From Phenylobacterium aquaticum (GTDB lineage: Bacteria; Pseudomonadota; Alphaproteobacteria; Caulobacterales; Caulobacteraceae), in assembly GCF_022695515.1 (NCBI RefSeq), contig NZ_JALDPT010000020.1:24343-88342 (forward strand): a DNA stretch of 64,000 bases, given 5' to 3'. Positions 44,409 to 55,561 of the stretch are shown here, in pieces. A program made the translations under genes and the position numbers. Positions within the stretch are counted from its first letter, which is position 1. The number at the start of each line of letters is the position of its first letter. The notes beneath the pieces are model-generated. The model did not search any database and was not told where the DNA came from. It saw only the letters and a program-made list of their open reading frames with translations.

Positions 44409-45475
44409 CCCTCAACCCCTGCGAAGTCGCCTGGTTCAGCGCGCTCTGCGACGACGACTACGAGTTCCTGGGCGCGCCCGACCCGATGCTGCAGTCGAGC
44501 TTCGAGCACTGCCGCAACATCGCGCTGACCGCCGAGGCGGCGGGCTATGACAATCTGCTGCTGCCGTCAGGCTATGCGCTGGGCATCGACTCCACCGCCT
44601 TCTGCGCGGCGATCGCCCCGATGCTGAAGCGTATGAAGCTGCTGCTGGCCGTGCGCTGCGGCGAGATGTGGCCGCCGCAGCTGGCCCGCCAGATCGCCAC
44701 CCTCGACCAGATGATGGGCGGCCGCCTGACCGTGAACATCATCTCCTCCGACATGCCCGGCGAGACCCTGGCCTCGGCCCCGCGCTATCAGCGCACGGTC
44801 GAGATCATGCAGCTCCTGAACCTGTTCCTCTCCGGCGAGGCGGTGGATTTCGAGGGCGAGTTCTACAGGTTCAAGCTGGACGCCCCGCGGATCTCCAAGA
44901 CCCTGAAGCGCCGGGTGCCGCTCTATTTCGGCGGCCTGTCCGAGGACGCCCGCGAGGCCGCGGCCAAGGCGGCCGACGTCTATCTGATGTGGCCCGACAC
45001 CCTGCCGGCGGTGACCGAGATCGTCACCGACATGCGGGCCCGCGCCGCCAAGCACGGCCGGGAGCTGAAGTTCGGCTACCGCGTCCACGTGGTGGTGCGC
45101 GAGACCGAGCAGGAGGCCCGCGACGCGGCCAGCCGCCTGCTCTCCAAGCTCGACGACGCCGAGGGCGACGCGATCCGCGCCAAGAGCCTGGATAGCGCCT
45201 CCTATGGTGTGCGCCGCCAGGCGGAGCTGCGCGCCGGGGCCGGCCATGACGGCTATGCCGAGGACAATCTGTGGACCGGCATCGGCCGGGCCCGCTCGGG
45301 CTGCGGCGCCGCCATCGTCGGCGACCCGGACCAGGTGCTGGCCAAGCTGAACGCCTATCGCGCGCTCGGCATGGACGCCTTCGTGCTGTCGGGCTATCCG
45401 CACGCCGCCGAGGCCGACCTGTTCGCCCGCCACGTCCTGCCCCGGCTGGACCACGCCCCGCTCAACATCGCCTGA
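44405..45475 (+). CDS. LLM-class flavin-dependent monooxygenase (SsuD-like)
   Basis: 356 residues of the bacterial luciferase-like fold. VNIISSDMPGE is close to the VNVVNGGD-type motif of SsuD-like enzymes, and RYQRTVEIMQLLNLFLSGEAVDFEGEFY and PLYFGGLSEDAREAAAKAADVYLMW, covering residues 135-195, are family marks. Such enzymes use FMNH2 from a separate reductase to oxidise alkanesulfonates or similar compounds. No sulfonate transporter or FMN reductase is nearby, so the substrate is open. It lies between an AKR and an acyl-CoA dehydrogenase gene. Confidence 0.87.
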   Translation: MTLNPCEVAWFSALCDDDYEFLGAPDPMLQSSFEHCRNIALTAEAAGYDNLLLPSGYALGIDSTAFCAAIAPMLKRMKLLLAVRCGEMWPPQLARQIATLDQMMGGRLTVNIISSDMPGETLASAPRYQRTVEIMQLLNLFLSGEAVDFEGEFYRFKLDAPRISKTLKRRVPLYFGGLSEDAREAAAKAADVYLMWPDTLPAVTEIVTDMRARAAKHGRELKFGYRVHVVVRETEQEARDAASRLLSKLDDAEGDAIRAKSLDSASYGVRRQAELRAGAGHDGYAEDNLWTGIGRARSGCGAAIVGDPDQVLAKLNAYRALGMDAFVLSGYPHAAEADLFARHVLPRLDHAPLNIA

Positions 45476-45487
45476 TCAGGCTTGCCC

Positions 45488-47223
45488 ATGACCTATCGCG
45501 CTCCCCTCCGCAGCCTCGCCCTCGCGCTCAAGACCGCGGGCCATCCGGCCCTGGTCGGCCAGGCCTTCGCCGAACTGGACGAGGACACCGTCACCGCCGT
45601 GCTGGAGGCCGCCGGCGCCTTCTGCGAGAGCGAGCTCGCGCCCCTGAACCGGGGCGGCGACCAGGTCGGGGCCAAGTACGCCAATGGCAAGGTCACGGCC
45701 GCGCCGGGCTTTGCGGCCGCCTATCAGGCCTTTGTCGCCCAGGGCTGGAACTCGCTGTCGGCCGATCCGGAATTCGGCGGCCAGGGCCTGACCAAGGCCA
45801 TGGAGCTGGCGGTGTTCGAGATGACCCACGCCGCCAATATGGCGTTTGGTCTGTGCCCCATGCTGACCCAGGGCGCCATCGAGGCGCTGGCCCTGCACGG
45901 CACCGAGCGGCAGAAGACCCTGATCCTGCCCAAGCTGGTCTCCGGCGAGTGGACCGGGACCATGAACCTGACCGAGCCCCAGGCCGGCACCGATCTGGCG
46001 GCGGTCACCACCCGCGCCGAGCCGGACGGCGAAGGCGGCTACCGGCTCTACGGCCAGAAGATCTTCATCACCTGGGGCGACCACGACGCGGCCGACAACA
46101 TCTGCCACCTGGTGCTGGCCCGCCTGCCCGACGCGCCTCCGGGCGTGAAGGGCATCAGCCTGTTCCTGGCCACCAAGCGGCTGGTGGACGACCAGGGCCA
46201 GCTGGGCGACCCCAACGACCTGCGCCCCGGCTCGATCGAGCACAAGCTGGGCATCCACGGTTCGCCCACCTGCGTCATGCTGTTCGAGGGCGCCAAGGCC
46301 GAGCTGGTCGGCGAGCTGAACAACGGTCTCGCCCACATGTTCGTCATGATGAACGCCGCCCGGCTGCAGGTCGGCGTCCAGGGCGTGGCCATCGCCGAGC
46401 GGGCCTTCCAGCAGGCCCTGGCCTTCGCCCAGGAGCGCAAGCAGGGCCGCACCGCCTGGGGCGGCGACGGCATCTTCGGCCACCCGGATGTGCGCCGCAT
46501 GCTGACCCTGATGAAGGCCAAGATCGAGGCCGCCCGCGCCATCTGCATCACCACCGGGGTGCTGGCCGACCTCGCCCGCCTCGCCCCCACCGAGGCCGAG
46601 CGCGCCGTCGCCAAGGCCCGCCAGGAGCTGTTCACCCCGATCGCCAAGGCCTGGTCCACCGATGTGGGGGTCGAGGTCGCCTCCCTGGGCGTCCAGGTCC
46701 ATGGCGGCATGGGCTTCATCGAGGAGACCGGCGCGGCCCAGCACTACCGCGACGCCCGCATCGCCCCGATCTATGAGGGCACCAACGGCGTCCAGGCCAT
46801 CGACCTGGCCGGCCGCAAGCTCGGCATGCAGGACGGCGCCGTCATGGACGCGCTGTGCGCCGAGATGAACCAGACGGTCCGTGATCTGAAGGCCGCCGCC
46901 GGGCTGGAGCAGGTCGGCGAGCGGCTCGACGCCGGGGTCGCCGCCCTGGAGCGGGCGACCGACTGGATGCTGGCCCACAAGGGCCCCGACGCCCTGTCGG
47001 GCGCCACGGCCTATCTGAAGCTGGCCGGCGACGTGATCGGCGGCTGGATGCTGGGCCGCCAGGCCCTGCTGGTCGCCGAGGGCGACGACGCCTGGTCGAA
47101 GAGCAAGGCGGCGCTGGCCCGGGTCTATGCCGGCCAGATTCTCGCCCAGGCGCCCGGCCTCGCCGATGGCGTCATGGACGGCGGCGCCGACCTGGAGAGC
47201 CTGTCCGCCGAGGTGCTGGGCAG

Positions 47224-47227
<4 letters not shown>
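45488..47227 (+). CDS. Acyl-CoA dehydrogenase, long form with C-terminal extension
   Basis: 579 residues. MNLTEPQAGTDLAAVTTRAEP binds FAD and substrate, and the catalytic base Glu falls in PIYEGTNGVQAIDL near residue 430, the form used by the larger family that includes DmdC-like enzymes. The C-terminal 130 residues are the extra domain of that family. It oxidises acyl-CoA to enoyl-CoA. The ATG at 45488 is 12 bases after the monooxygenase stop. It ends CTAG, sharing bases with the convergent kinase stop. Confidence 0.9.
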
Positions 47228-49371
<2,144 letters not shown>

Positions 49372-49549
49372 GGGCTCCTCTGCATGAGCTTCGATCCGCC
49401 GATTTGCCCCACGGCGCCTCAGAGCTTTGCTAACCGGGGGGTGCGGCATATTGCTACGCAGCATTGAGCGGCGCTGTAACCTCGCCGCCGCCCGGACCGT
49501 ATTCAGCTGGAAACCCGCCGGAGCGCCCGGGGGCCAGGAGACGGAAACC

Positions 49550-50242
49550 ATGTCCCTTCGCTTCGCCGCCGCGGCCCTGACCGCCGCCCTCGCCCTGGCC
49601 GGCGCCGCCCAGGCCCAGCCCCTGACCGTGGTCGAGCTGTTCACCAGCCAGGGCTGCTCCTCCTGCCCGCCGGCCGACGCCAATCTGGCGACCCTGGCGG
49701 CGCGGCCGGACATTCTGGCCCTCAGCTTCGGGGTCACCTACTGGGACCAGCTGGGCTGGAAGGACACCTTCGCCCAGAAGGCCTTCACCGCCCGCCAGCA
49801 GGACTACGCCAAGGGCCTGGGCCATGACGGGGTCTGGACGCCCCAGGTGGTGGTCAATGGCCGCGTCGATGTGGTCGGGACCACCATGGGCGAGATCGAG
49901 GGCGCGCTGCGCAAGGCGCCGGCCGCCCCGGGCCCCGTCATCCAGATCTCCGCGAGCCAGGCCCGCGTCGCGATCACCGCCGGCCAGCGCCTCCCGCGCC
50001 CCGCCCAGGTCTGGCTGGTCCGCTACGAGCCGCAGACTGTCCGCGTGCCGGTCAAGCGCGGCGAGAACGGCGGCAAGACCCTGCCGATCACCCACGTGGT
50101 GCGGGAGCTGACCAAGCTGGGCGACTACGCCGGCGGCCAGGCGACCTACCCCCTGCCGGCGGCGACGAACGGCGCCCTCAGCACCGCCGTCCTGATCCAG
50201 TCCGGCCCCGGCGGCCCAATCCTGGCGGCGGGGCGGGGTTAG
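49550..50242 (+). CDS. DUF1223 thioredoxin-fold exported protein
   Basis: 230 residues. A signal peptide ends at AAQAQ. The mature start VVELFTSQGCSSCPPADANLATLA has a CxxC motif typical of DUF1223, a secreted thioredoxin-like family in proteobacteria. The next marks are VTYWDQLGWKDTFAQKAFTARQQDYA and TPQVVVNGRVDVVG. The redox partner is not known. AGGAGACGG precedes the ATG at 49550. It ends TTAG, sharing bases with the convergent amidohydrolase stop. Confidence 0.87.
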   Translation: MSLRFAAAALTAALALAGAAQAQPLTVVELFTSQGCSSCPPADANLATLAARPDILALSFGVTYWDQLGWKDTFAQKAFTARQQDYAKGLGHDGVWTPQVVVNGRVDVVGTTMGEIEGALRKAPAAPGPVIQISASQARVAITAGQRLPRPAQVWLVRYEPQTVRVPVKRGENGGKTLPITHVVRELTKLGDYAGGQATYPLPAATNGALSTAVLIQSGPGGPILAAGRG

Positions 50243-51420
50243 GCCGCCGCAAGCGCCGGATGGTCGTGCAGGCTGGCGTCCAGGCCCGCCCCCATCAGGT
50301 CGATGAAGTTGTCGCGGTAGAAGCGACGCTTCGCGGTCTCGCTCACCCCCTCCAGGGCGTCATTGAACCGCTTCAGCGGATTGCGGCCGCCTTCCACGTG
50401 CGGGAAGTCGGAGGAGAACAGGCACATTTCCTCGCCGGAATTGGCGATGATCCAGGCGGTGTCCTCGTGCGGATAGGGGGTGACGCGCAGCTGGCGGCGC
50501 AGGATCTCGCTGGGCCTGGCCGACAGCTTCTGCAGCCGTTCCTCCTTGCCGAAGGCCGCCGCGCCGGAGTCCATGAACCGCATCAGGCTGGGCAGCCACG
50601 AGGCGCCCAGCTCGATCGCCCCCCACTTCAGCCGGGGGAAGCGGTCGAAGACCCCGTCGATCACCAGCACCGACAGGGTCTGCCAGATCGAGATCGGGAT
50701 GGTCATGAAGCTGGTCGAGGTGAAGTTCTCCGCCCCGCCGTGGAAGTCCAGCACGCGCGGCCCGCCATTGTTGAAATAGGCCTCGTGCATCTTCTCCTCG
50801 CCGCCGACGTGGAAGAGGATCGGCACGCCGGCCTCCTGGGCCACGGCCCACAGGGGATCGAGGGCGATGTGGCTGGGCGAATGATGCGGCGGATGGCGCG
50901 AGGGGATGATCAGGCCCTTGCAGCCCATCTCGATGGCCTCGCGGGCGATGTCGGCGGCGCGATCCAGGTCCACCAGGGTGACATAGCCGGTCGGCAGCAG
51001 GCGGCGGTCGACCGAGCAGAAGTCGGTCATCATGCGGTTGTGGGCCCGGGCGCCCTCGACGGCGAGTTCGACCTCGCCCATCTCCTCCAGGCCGTAATTG
51101 CCCAGAGCCGCGGTGGTGAACACCAGCTGGCTGGTGAAGCCCAGCAGGTCGAGCGCCTTGGGCCGGTCTGAGTTGCGGAACGAGCCCATGGCCTGGAAGT
51201 TCTTACGCAGCAGCAGATTGGCCTCGTCGCCGGCGCGGAACTCGGGATCGTCATGCAGGGCCTGGGCCTTGGCCGACCATTCGACCAGGGTGTTCTTGGC
51301 GGCGGTCTTCTCGGCGAATTCGGCGCGGCGGCCGGCCTCGACATAGGGGATGATGGCCCCCGGAAGCTCCATCACATGACTGTCGGCGTCATGGATGGTC
51401 TGACCCTCAACATAAGCCAT
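50239..51420 (-). CDS. Amidohydrolase family protein (amidohydrolase 2 type)
   Basis: 393 residues, TIM barrel. HDADSHVMELP near residue 9 carries the H/D-x-D/H metal pair, FHVGGEEKM has the next His, and FSSDFPHVEGGRNPLKRF near residue 350 has the last Asp and His typical of the ACMSD-like decarboxylase/hydrolase group. Such enzymes cleave or decarboxylate aromatic and other ring acids. AGGGAAG precedes the ATG at 51420. Only 14 bases separate this start from the divergent glycosylase start. Confidence 0.85.
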   Translation of the reverse strand: MAYVEGQTIHDADSHVMELPGAIIPYVEAGRRAEFAEKTAAKNTLVEWSAKAQALHDDPEFRAGDEANLLLRKNFQAMGSFRNSDRPKALDLLGFTSQLVFTTAALGNYGLEEMGEVELAVEGARAHNRMMTDFCSVDRRLLPTGYVTLVDLDRAADIAREAIEMGCKGLIIPSRHPPHHSPSHIALDPLWAVAQEAGVPILFHVGGEEKMHEAYFNNGGPRVLDFHGGAENFTSTSFMTIPISIWQTLSVLVIDGVFDRFPRLKWGAIELGASWLPSLMRFMDSGAAAFGKEERLQKLSARPSEILRRQLRVTPYPHEDTAWIIANSGEEMCLFSSDFPHVEGGRNPLKRFNDALEGVSETAKRRFYRDNFIDLMGAGLDASLHDHPALAAA

Positions 51421-51434
51421 GGCGTTCTTCCCTG

Positions 51435-52031
51435 ATGAGTTCTGATCTTTCCGGCAGTTCGGACCCAAGGGGACCTGGCGTCAAGCTGTTCGCGCGCCAT
51501 CCGGCCCTGGTCGCCCGCGACCTGATCGGCATGACCCTGACGGTGAACGGGGTCGGCGGGGTGATCGTCGAGACCGAGGCCTATCATCACGAGGATCCGG
51601 CCAGTCACGCCTTCAACGGCCCGACTCCGCGCAACGCGGCCATGTTCGGGCCGATCGGCCGGGCCTATGTCTATCGGTCCTACGGCCTGCACTGGTGCCT
51701 GAATGTCGTCTGCGGCGAGACCCCGGGCAGTGCGGTGCTGATCCGGGCCCTGGAGCCGACGGCGGGGATCGAGATCATGCGGGCGCGGCGGGGAACGGAG
51801 GCCCTGGGTCTGCTGTGCGCCGGGCCGGGCCGGCTGTGCCAGGCTCTGGCCGTCACGCGGGCGCAGGACAGCGCCCCGCTGGACGAAGCGCCCTTCGAGC
51901 TGAAACCGTCGATGCAGGATATCGAGATCGTCGTGGGGCCGCGGATCGGCCTCACCAAGGGGGTCGAGACCCCCTGGCGGTTCGGTCTGGCCGGCTCAAG
52001 GTTCCTGAGCCGGCCGTTCCCGAAAGGCTAG
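51435..52031 (+). CDS. 3-methyladenine DNA glycosylase (AAG/MPG type)
   Basis: 198 residues of the AAG family, which removes alkylated purines and hypoxanthine from DNA. HPALVARDLIGMTL opens the fold, IVETEAYHHEDPASHAFNG carries the catalytic Glu and the damaged-base pocket, and NAAMFGPIGRAYVYRSYGLHWCLNVV provides the intercalating Tyr region. Its ATG is only 14 bases from the divergent amidohydrolase start, so its promoter must overlap that gene. It is convergent with peroxiredoxin, three bases between stops. Confidence 0.92.
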   Translation: MSSDLSGSSDPRGPGVKLFARHPALVARDLIGMTLTVNGVGGVIVETEAYHHEDPASHAFNGPTPRNAAMFGPIGRAYVYRSYGLHWCLNVVCGETPGSAVLIRALEPTAGIEIMRARRGTEALGLLCAGPGRLCQALAVTRAQDSAPLDEAPFELKPSMQDIEIVVGPRIGLTKGVETPWRFGLAGSRFLSRPFPKG

Positions 52032-52034
52032 GTC

Positions 52035-52517
52035 CTAGAGCTGGGCCAGCAGGTAGTCGGCGGCCGAGACCTTGAACTCGCCCGGGGCCTCGACATTGAG
52101 CTCGGTGACCACGCCGTCCTTGACGATCATGGAATAGCGCTGCGAGCGCTGGCCCATGCCGAACTTCGAGGCGTCCATCTCCAGGCCCACGGCCTTGGTG
52201 AACTCGCCCGAGCCGTCGGCCAGCATCAGGATGGTGTCGCCGACCTTCTGGTCCGCGCCCCAGGCCTTCATCACGAAGGCGTCGTTGACCGACAGGCAGG
52301 CGATCGTGTCGACGCCCTTGCCCTTGATCTGGTCGGCCAGCTCCATGTAGCCGGGCACGTGCTTGGCCGAGCAGGTGGGCGTGAAGGCGCCGGGCACGGC
52401 GAACAGGGCGACGGTCTTGCCCTTGAAGATCTCGTCGACCGTCATCGGGCGCGGGCCCTCGGACGTACCGGCGGTCAGGGTGAGGGCGGGCAGCTTGTCA
52501 CCAACCTTGATGGTCAT
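52035..52517 (-). CDS. Peroxiredoxin, Prx5 type
   Basis: 160 residues. The peroxidatic Cys49 is in PGAFTPTCSAKHVPGY, the Prx5 signature, and the rest (VDTIACLSVNDAFVMKAWG, LADGSGEFTKAVGLEMD) agrees with this class. It reduces hydroperoxides with electrons from glutaredoxin or thioredoxin. There is no fused glutaredoxin domain. A GGAGAGACGCC ribosome site precedes the ATG at 52517. Confidence 0.93.
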   Translation of the reverse strand: MTIKVGDKLPALTLTAGTSEGPRPMTVDEIFKGKTVALFAVPGAFTPTCSAKHVPGYMELADQIKGKGVDTIACLSVNDAFVMKAWGADQKVGDTILMLADGSGEFTKAVGLEMDASKFGMGQRSQRYSMIVKDGVVTELNVEAPGEFKVSAADYLLAQL

Positions 52518-52607
52518 GGCGTCTCTCCGTGGATGTTGTTCCTGCCCAGATAACAGCGCTGGACGAAGCTTCAACGTCCAATCGGCCGCCGTGGACTTGA
52601 AAGGGTC

Positions 52608-53201
52608 ATGAGCCGGGACAATTCTATGATCATGGACGACACGGGCTTCCTGACCGGCCAGCTGTTGATCGCCATGCCCGGCATCGGCGACCCGCGATTC
52701 GAGCGCGCCCTGATCTATGTCTGCATCCACGACGAGACCCACGCCGTGGGCCTGGCGGTCAATCGCCCGGTCGAGGGCCTGACCGTGCCCGACCTGCTGC
52801 AGCGCCTGGAGATCGAGGCCGCCATCGCCGTGCCCGAGAGCCTGGTGCTGATGGGCGGACCGGTGCAGCGGGAGCGCGGCTTCGTCCTTCACACCGACGA
52901 CTACAAGGCCGCCGAGGGCACGGTGGAGATCGGCGAGGGCGTGGCGCTGACCGCCACCCGCGAGGCGCTGGAGGCCATGGCCGGCCAGATCCCGCCGCCC
53001 CGGCGCTCGATCCTGGCGCTCGGCTATTCCGGCTGGGGCGCCGGCCAGCTGGAGCGCGAGATCCGCGAGAATGTCTGGCTGACCTGCGCCTCGGACGAGA
53101 CCCTGCTGTTCGGCGACGACTACGGTCACAAGTGGAACATGGCTCTGGCCAAGCTGGGCGTCGATCCGGGCCTGCTGACGGCGACGGCGGGGCGGGCTTA
53201 G
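52608..53201 (+). CDS. algH: YqgE/AlgH family protein
   Basis: 197 residues of the YqgE/AlgH (UPF0301) family: FLTGQLLIAMPGIGDPRFERALIYVCIHDETHAVGLAVNRP split over residues 13-55, LVLMGGPVQRERGFVLH, and LALGYSGWGAGQLEREIRENVWL. No biochemical role is agreed. AlgH-type proteins have been linked to alginate regulation in Pseudomonas. It ends TTAG, shared with the pdeA-like stop. Confidence 0.92.
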   Translation: MSRDNSMIMDDTGFLTGQLLIAMPGIGDPRFERALIYVCIHDETHAVGLAVNRPVEGLTVPDLLQRLEIEAAIAVPESLVLMGGPVQRERGFVLHTDDYKAAEGTVEIGEGVALTATREALEAMAGQIPPPRRSILALGYSGWGAGQLEREIRENVWLTCASDETLLFGDDYGHKWNMALAKLGVDPGLLTATAGRA

Positions 53202-54856
53202 CCGCGGGCCTTCACCGGGGCTGCGCCGTCCACATAGCTTTCGTTGAGATAGACTTCGGCCTCCTGGGGCGACAGGGCCGGCGCATAGCCGAAGCCCTGG
53301 CCGTAGTCGCAGCCGAGCGACAGGAGCTGGCGGGCCATGCCGGCGTTCTCGACGCCCTCGGCCACCACTTCCAGCGATAGGTCCTGGCCCAGCTTGACGA
53401 CCGAGGAGACGATCTTCGCCGAGCCCTCGTTGGTGGCCATGGTGCGCACGAAATAGCGGTCGATCTTCAGCGTATCGAAGGGCAGGCGGGTCAGGTAGCT
53501 GAGCGACGAGAAGCCGGTGCCGAAGTCGTCCAGCGCCAGGGCCGCGCCGGCCTCGCGCAGCTTGCCCAGGATGATCGCCGCGCGGTCGGGGTCGCGCATG
53601 ACATCGCCCTCTGTGACCTCCAGCTTGAGCGCCCCGGGCGGCAGGCCGGTCTCGCGGCGGATGCGCTTGACGTCGTCGACCAGGTCGGGCCGGTCGATCT
53701 CGCCGGTCGACAGGTTGACCGCCACGGTCAGCTCGCCGGCGGCCCGGTGATCGCGGCGCCAGACGGCCAGCTGCTGGGCGGCCTCGTGCATCATCAGGGC
53801 GCCCAGTTCGCTCATCAGCCCCATCTCCTCGCAGAGCGGCAGGAACTGGTCGGGATTGAGCAGGCCCCGGCGCGGATGGCGCCAGCGGACCAGGGCCTCG
53901 AAGCCGGACAGGGCGCCGGTCGAGAGCCGCACGATGGGCTGGTAGAAGGCGGTGAGCTCGCCGCGGCCGATGGCGCCGCGCAGATCGCTTTCCATGGCCA
54001 GGCGCGACAGGCCGTCGCTTTCCATGGTGCGGCCATAGGCGGCCGCCCCGCCGCGTCCGCCGCTCTTGGCCGATTCCACGGCCAGTTCCGCCCGTCGCAG
54101 CAGTTCGGCGGCCTCGGGCGCGTCCTCGCCGCCCTGGGCTTCCACGGCGCCGATGGAGAGGGTCGGGTGAATGTCGAAGCCGGCGATACGCAGGGGCTGT
54201 TCCAGGGCCGCGCGCAGGGTCTCTGCGGCGCTGACCCGGCCGGCGGGCGCCAGCACGGCGAACTCGTCCTCGCCCACCCGGGCCAGCAGGACGCCGGGCG
54301 CGAAGGCGGCGGCCAGGCGCGAGCCGAGCGCGGCCAGCACCAGGTCGGCGCGCTCATGGCCGAGCGCCTCGTTGAGGCGGCGCAGACGGTCGAGGTCGGC
54401 GACCACCAGCTCGTGAGCGCCGGGGCTCTGCAGCCGCTCGCGGGCGCGGGTGACGAAACTCTTGCGATCGAGCAGGCCGGTCAGCTGGTCCTGGTCGGAG
54501 GCGGCGAACTTGGTCTCGGGCGCCACCACGCCGGCGGCCCGGACGCCCTCCTCCAGCCAGACGCCGCGCCAGATGCAGGTGCCGGCGCCGCGCATCCGCA
54601 GGCGCACCGCGATCTCGCAGCCGGGGGGTTGGACGCGCAGGATATCCTCTGCCATGGCCCGGTCCTGGGGCATGGCGAGCGCGCGCATGGCGGCGGAGGA
54701 GCATTCGGGGGCGAGCGGGCCGAGGCCCAGGGCGCGCGAGGCGCCGGTCACGCGCAGGCGGTCCCGCTCCGGCTCCCAGAGCCAGAGGGCGACGTCCGCG
54801 GCGCCCAACGCTTCCAGCGTCGTCGTGGCGTCCCAGATCCAACGGTCGTTCGGCAT
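53198..54856 (-). CDS. pdeA: PdeA-like c-di-GMP phosphodiesterase, PAS-GEDEF-EAL
   Basis: 552 residues. Residues about 10-120 are a PAS-like domain (WLWEPERDRLRVTGASRALGL). A GGDEF domain follows whose motif is GEDEF in RVGEDEFAVL, so it probably binds but does not cyclise GTP. The EAL domain starts near residue 305, with Glu320-Ala-Leu in GFEALVRW and the catalytic NLSTGEI, LEVTEGDV, DDFGTGFSSL and AEGVE intact. The protein ends ARG. Caulobacter PdeA (CC3396) is known for a GEDEF that binds GTP and stimulates the EAL domain, and for ClpXP turnover involving its C-terminal residues, so this is a probable orthologue. Confidence 0.85.
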   Translation of the reverse strand: MPNDRWIWDATTTLEALGAADVALWLWEPERDRLRVTGASRALGLGPLAPECSSAAMRALAMPQDRAMAEDILRVQPPGCEIAVRLRMRGAGTCIWRGVWLEEGVRAAGVVAPETKFAASDQDQLTGLLDRKSFVTRARERLQSPGAHELVVADLDRLRRLNEALGHERADLVLAALGSRLAAAFAPGVLLARVGEDEFAVLAPAGRVSAAETLRAALEQPLRIAGFDIHPTLSIGAVEAQGGEDAPEAAELLRRAELAVESAKSGGRGGAAAYGRTMESDGLSRLAMESDLRGAIGRGELTAFYQPIVRLSTGALSGFEALVRWRHPRRGLLNPDQFLPLCEEMGLMSELGALMMHEAAQQLAVWRRDHRAAGELTVAVNLSTGEIDRPDLVDDVKRIRRETGLPPGALKLEVTEGDVMRDPDRAAIILGKLREAGAALALDDFGTGFSSLSYLTRLPFDTLKIDRYFVRTMATNEGSAKIVSSVVKLGQDLSLEVVAEGVENAGMARQLLSLGCDYGQGFGYAPALSPQEAEVYLNESYVDGAAPVKARG

Positions 54857-54903
54857 CGCCTCAAGACTTCCGGCCACAACCCGCCGGTGAGCGGGTACTT
54901 GCT

Positions 54904-55515
54904 CTAGACCGACACACCCTCTTCCGGCCCGTCGTGCGCGCGAAGCGGCGAGACGAGCCCGAACAGGACATGATCGCGCCAGACGCCGTTAATTTTCAGA
55001 TAAGCCTTAGCAAAGCCTTCCTCGGAAAACCCGGCCTGGTTGAGAAGCCGGCGCGAGGGCTGGTTCTCCGGAAGGCAGGCGGCCTCCAGGCGGTGCAGGG
55101 CCAGACTGCGGAACGAGAACAGCACCAGGGCCCGGACCGCGCGAAGGGTAAGCCCCTGGCGGGCATAGGGTTTCCCGCACCAGTAGCCGACCGATCCCAT
55201 CTGGGCGACGCCGCGGCGGACATTGGAGAGGGTGATGCCGCCGGTCAGCGCACCGTCCTGGGCGCGGAACACGAAGAACGGATAGGCCGATCCCACCTCC
55301 CGGTCGCGGGCGTAAGCCGTCAATCTGCGCCGAAAGGCCGCGCGGCTGAGATCGTCGGCCGGCCAGGTCGGCTCCCAAGGCTGCAGAAACTCCCGCGAGC
55401 GGGAGCGCAGGTCGCGCCATTCGGGATAGTCGCTGGCCTTGGGCGGACGCAGATAGATGCCGTCGCCATCGACGCGTAGGCCGCTTTCCGGCGCGATCCA
55501 GTCCAGCAGGGCCAT
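54904..55515 (-). CDS. GNAT acetyltransferase, RimJ/RimL type
   Basis: 203 residues. GIYLRPPKASDYPEWRDLRSRSREFLQPWEP is the N-terminal form seen in enzymes that acetylate ribosomal protein N-termini (RimJ). The acetyl-CoA loop falls in VGYWCGKPYARQGLTLRAVRALVLFSF, a Q/R-x-x-G-like turn, and NQPSRRLLNQAGFSEEGFAK is the typical end. It lies 46 bases after the M16 peptidase gene on the same strand. Substrate is inferred from family. Confidence 0.87.
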   Translation of the reverse strand: MALLDWIAPESGLRVDGDGIYLRPPKASDYPEWRDLRSRSREFLQPWEPTWPADDLSRAAFRRRLTAYARDREVGSAYPFFVFRAQDGALTGGITLSNVRRGVAQMGSVGYWCGKPYARQGLTLRAVRALVLFSFRSLALHRLEAACLPENQPSRRLLNQAGFSEEGFAKAYLKINGVWRDHVLFGLVSPLRAHDGPEEGVSV

Positions 55516-55561
55516 GGGCGCAGAGCCTCGCCTGATTTGCGCGCCCGTCAATAGGCGGAAA

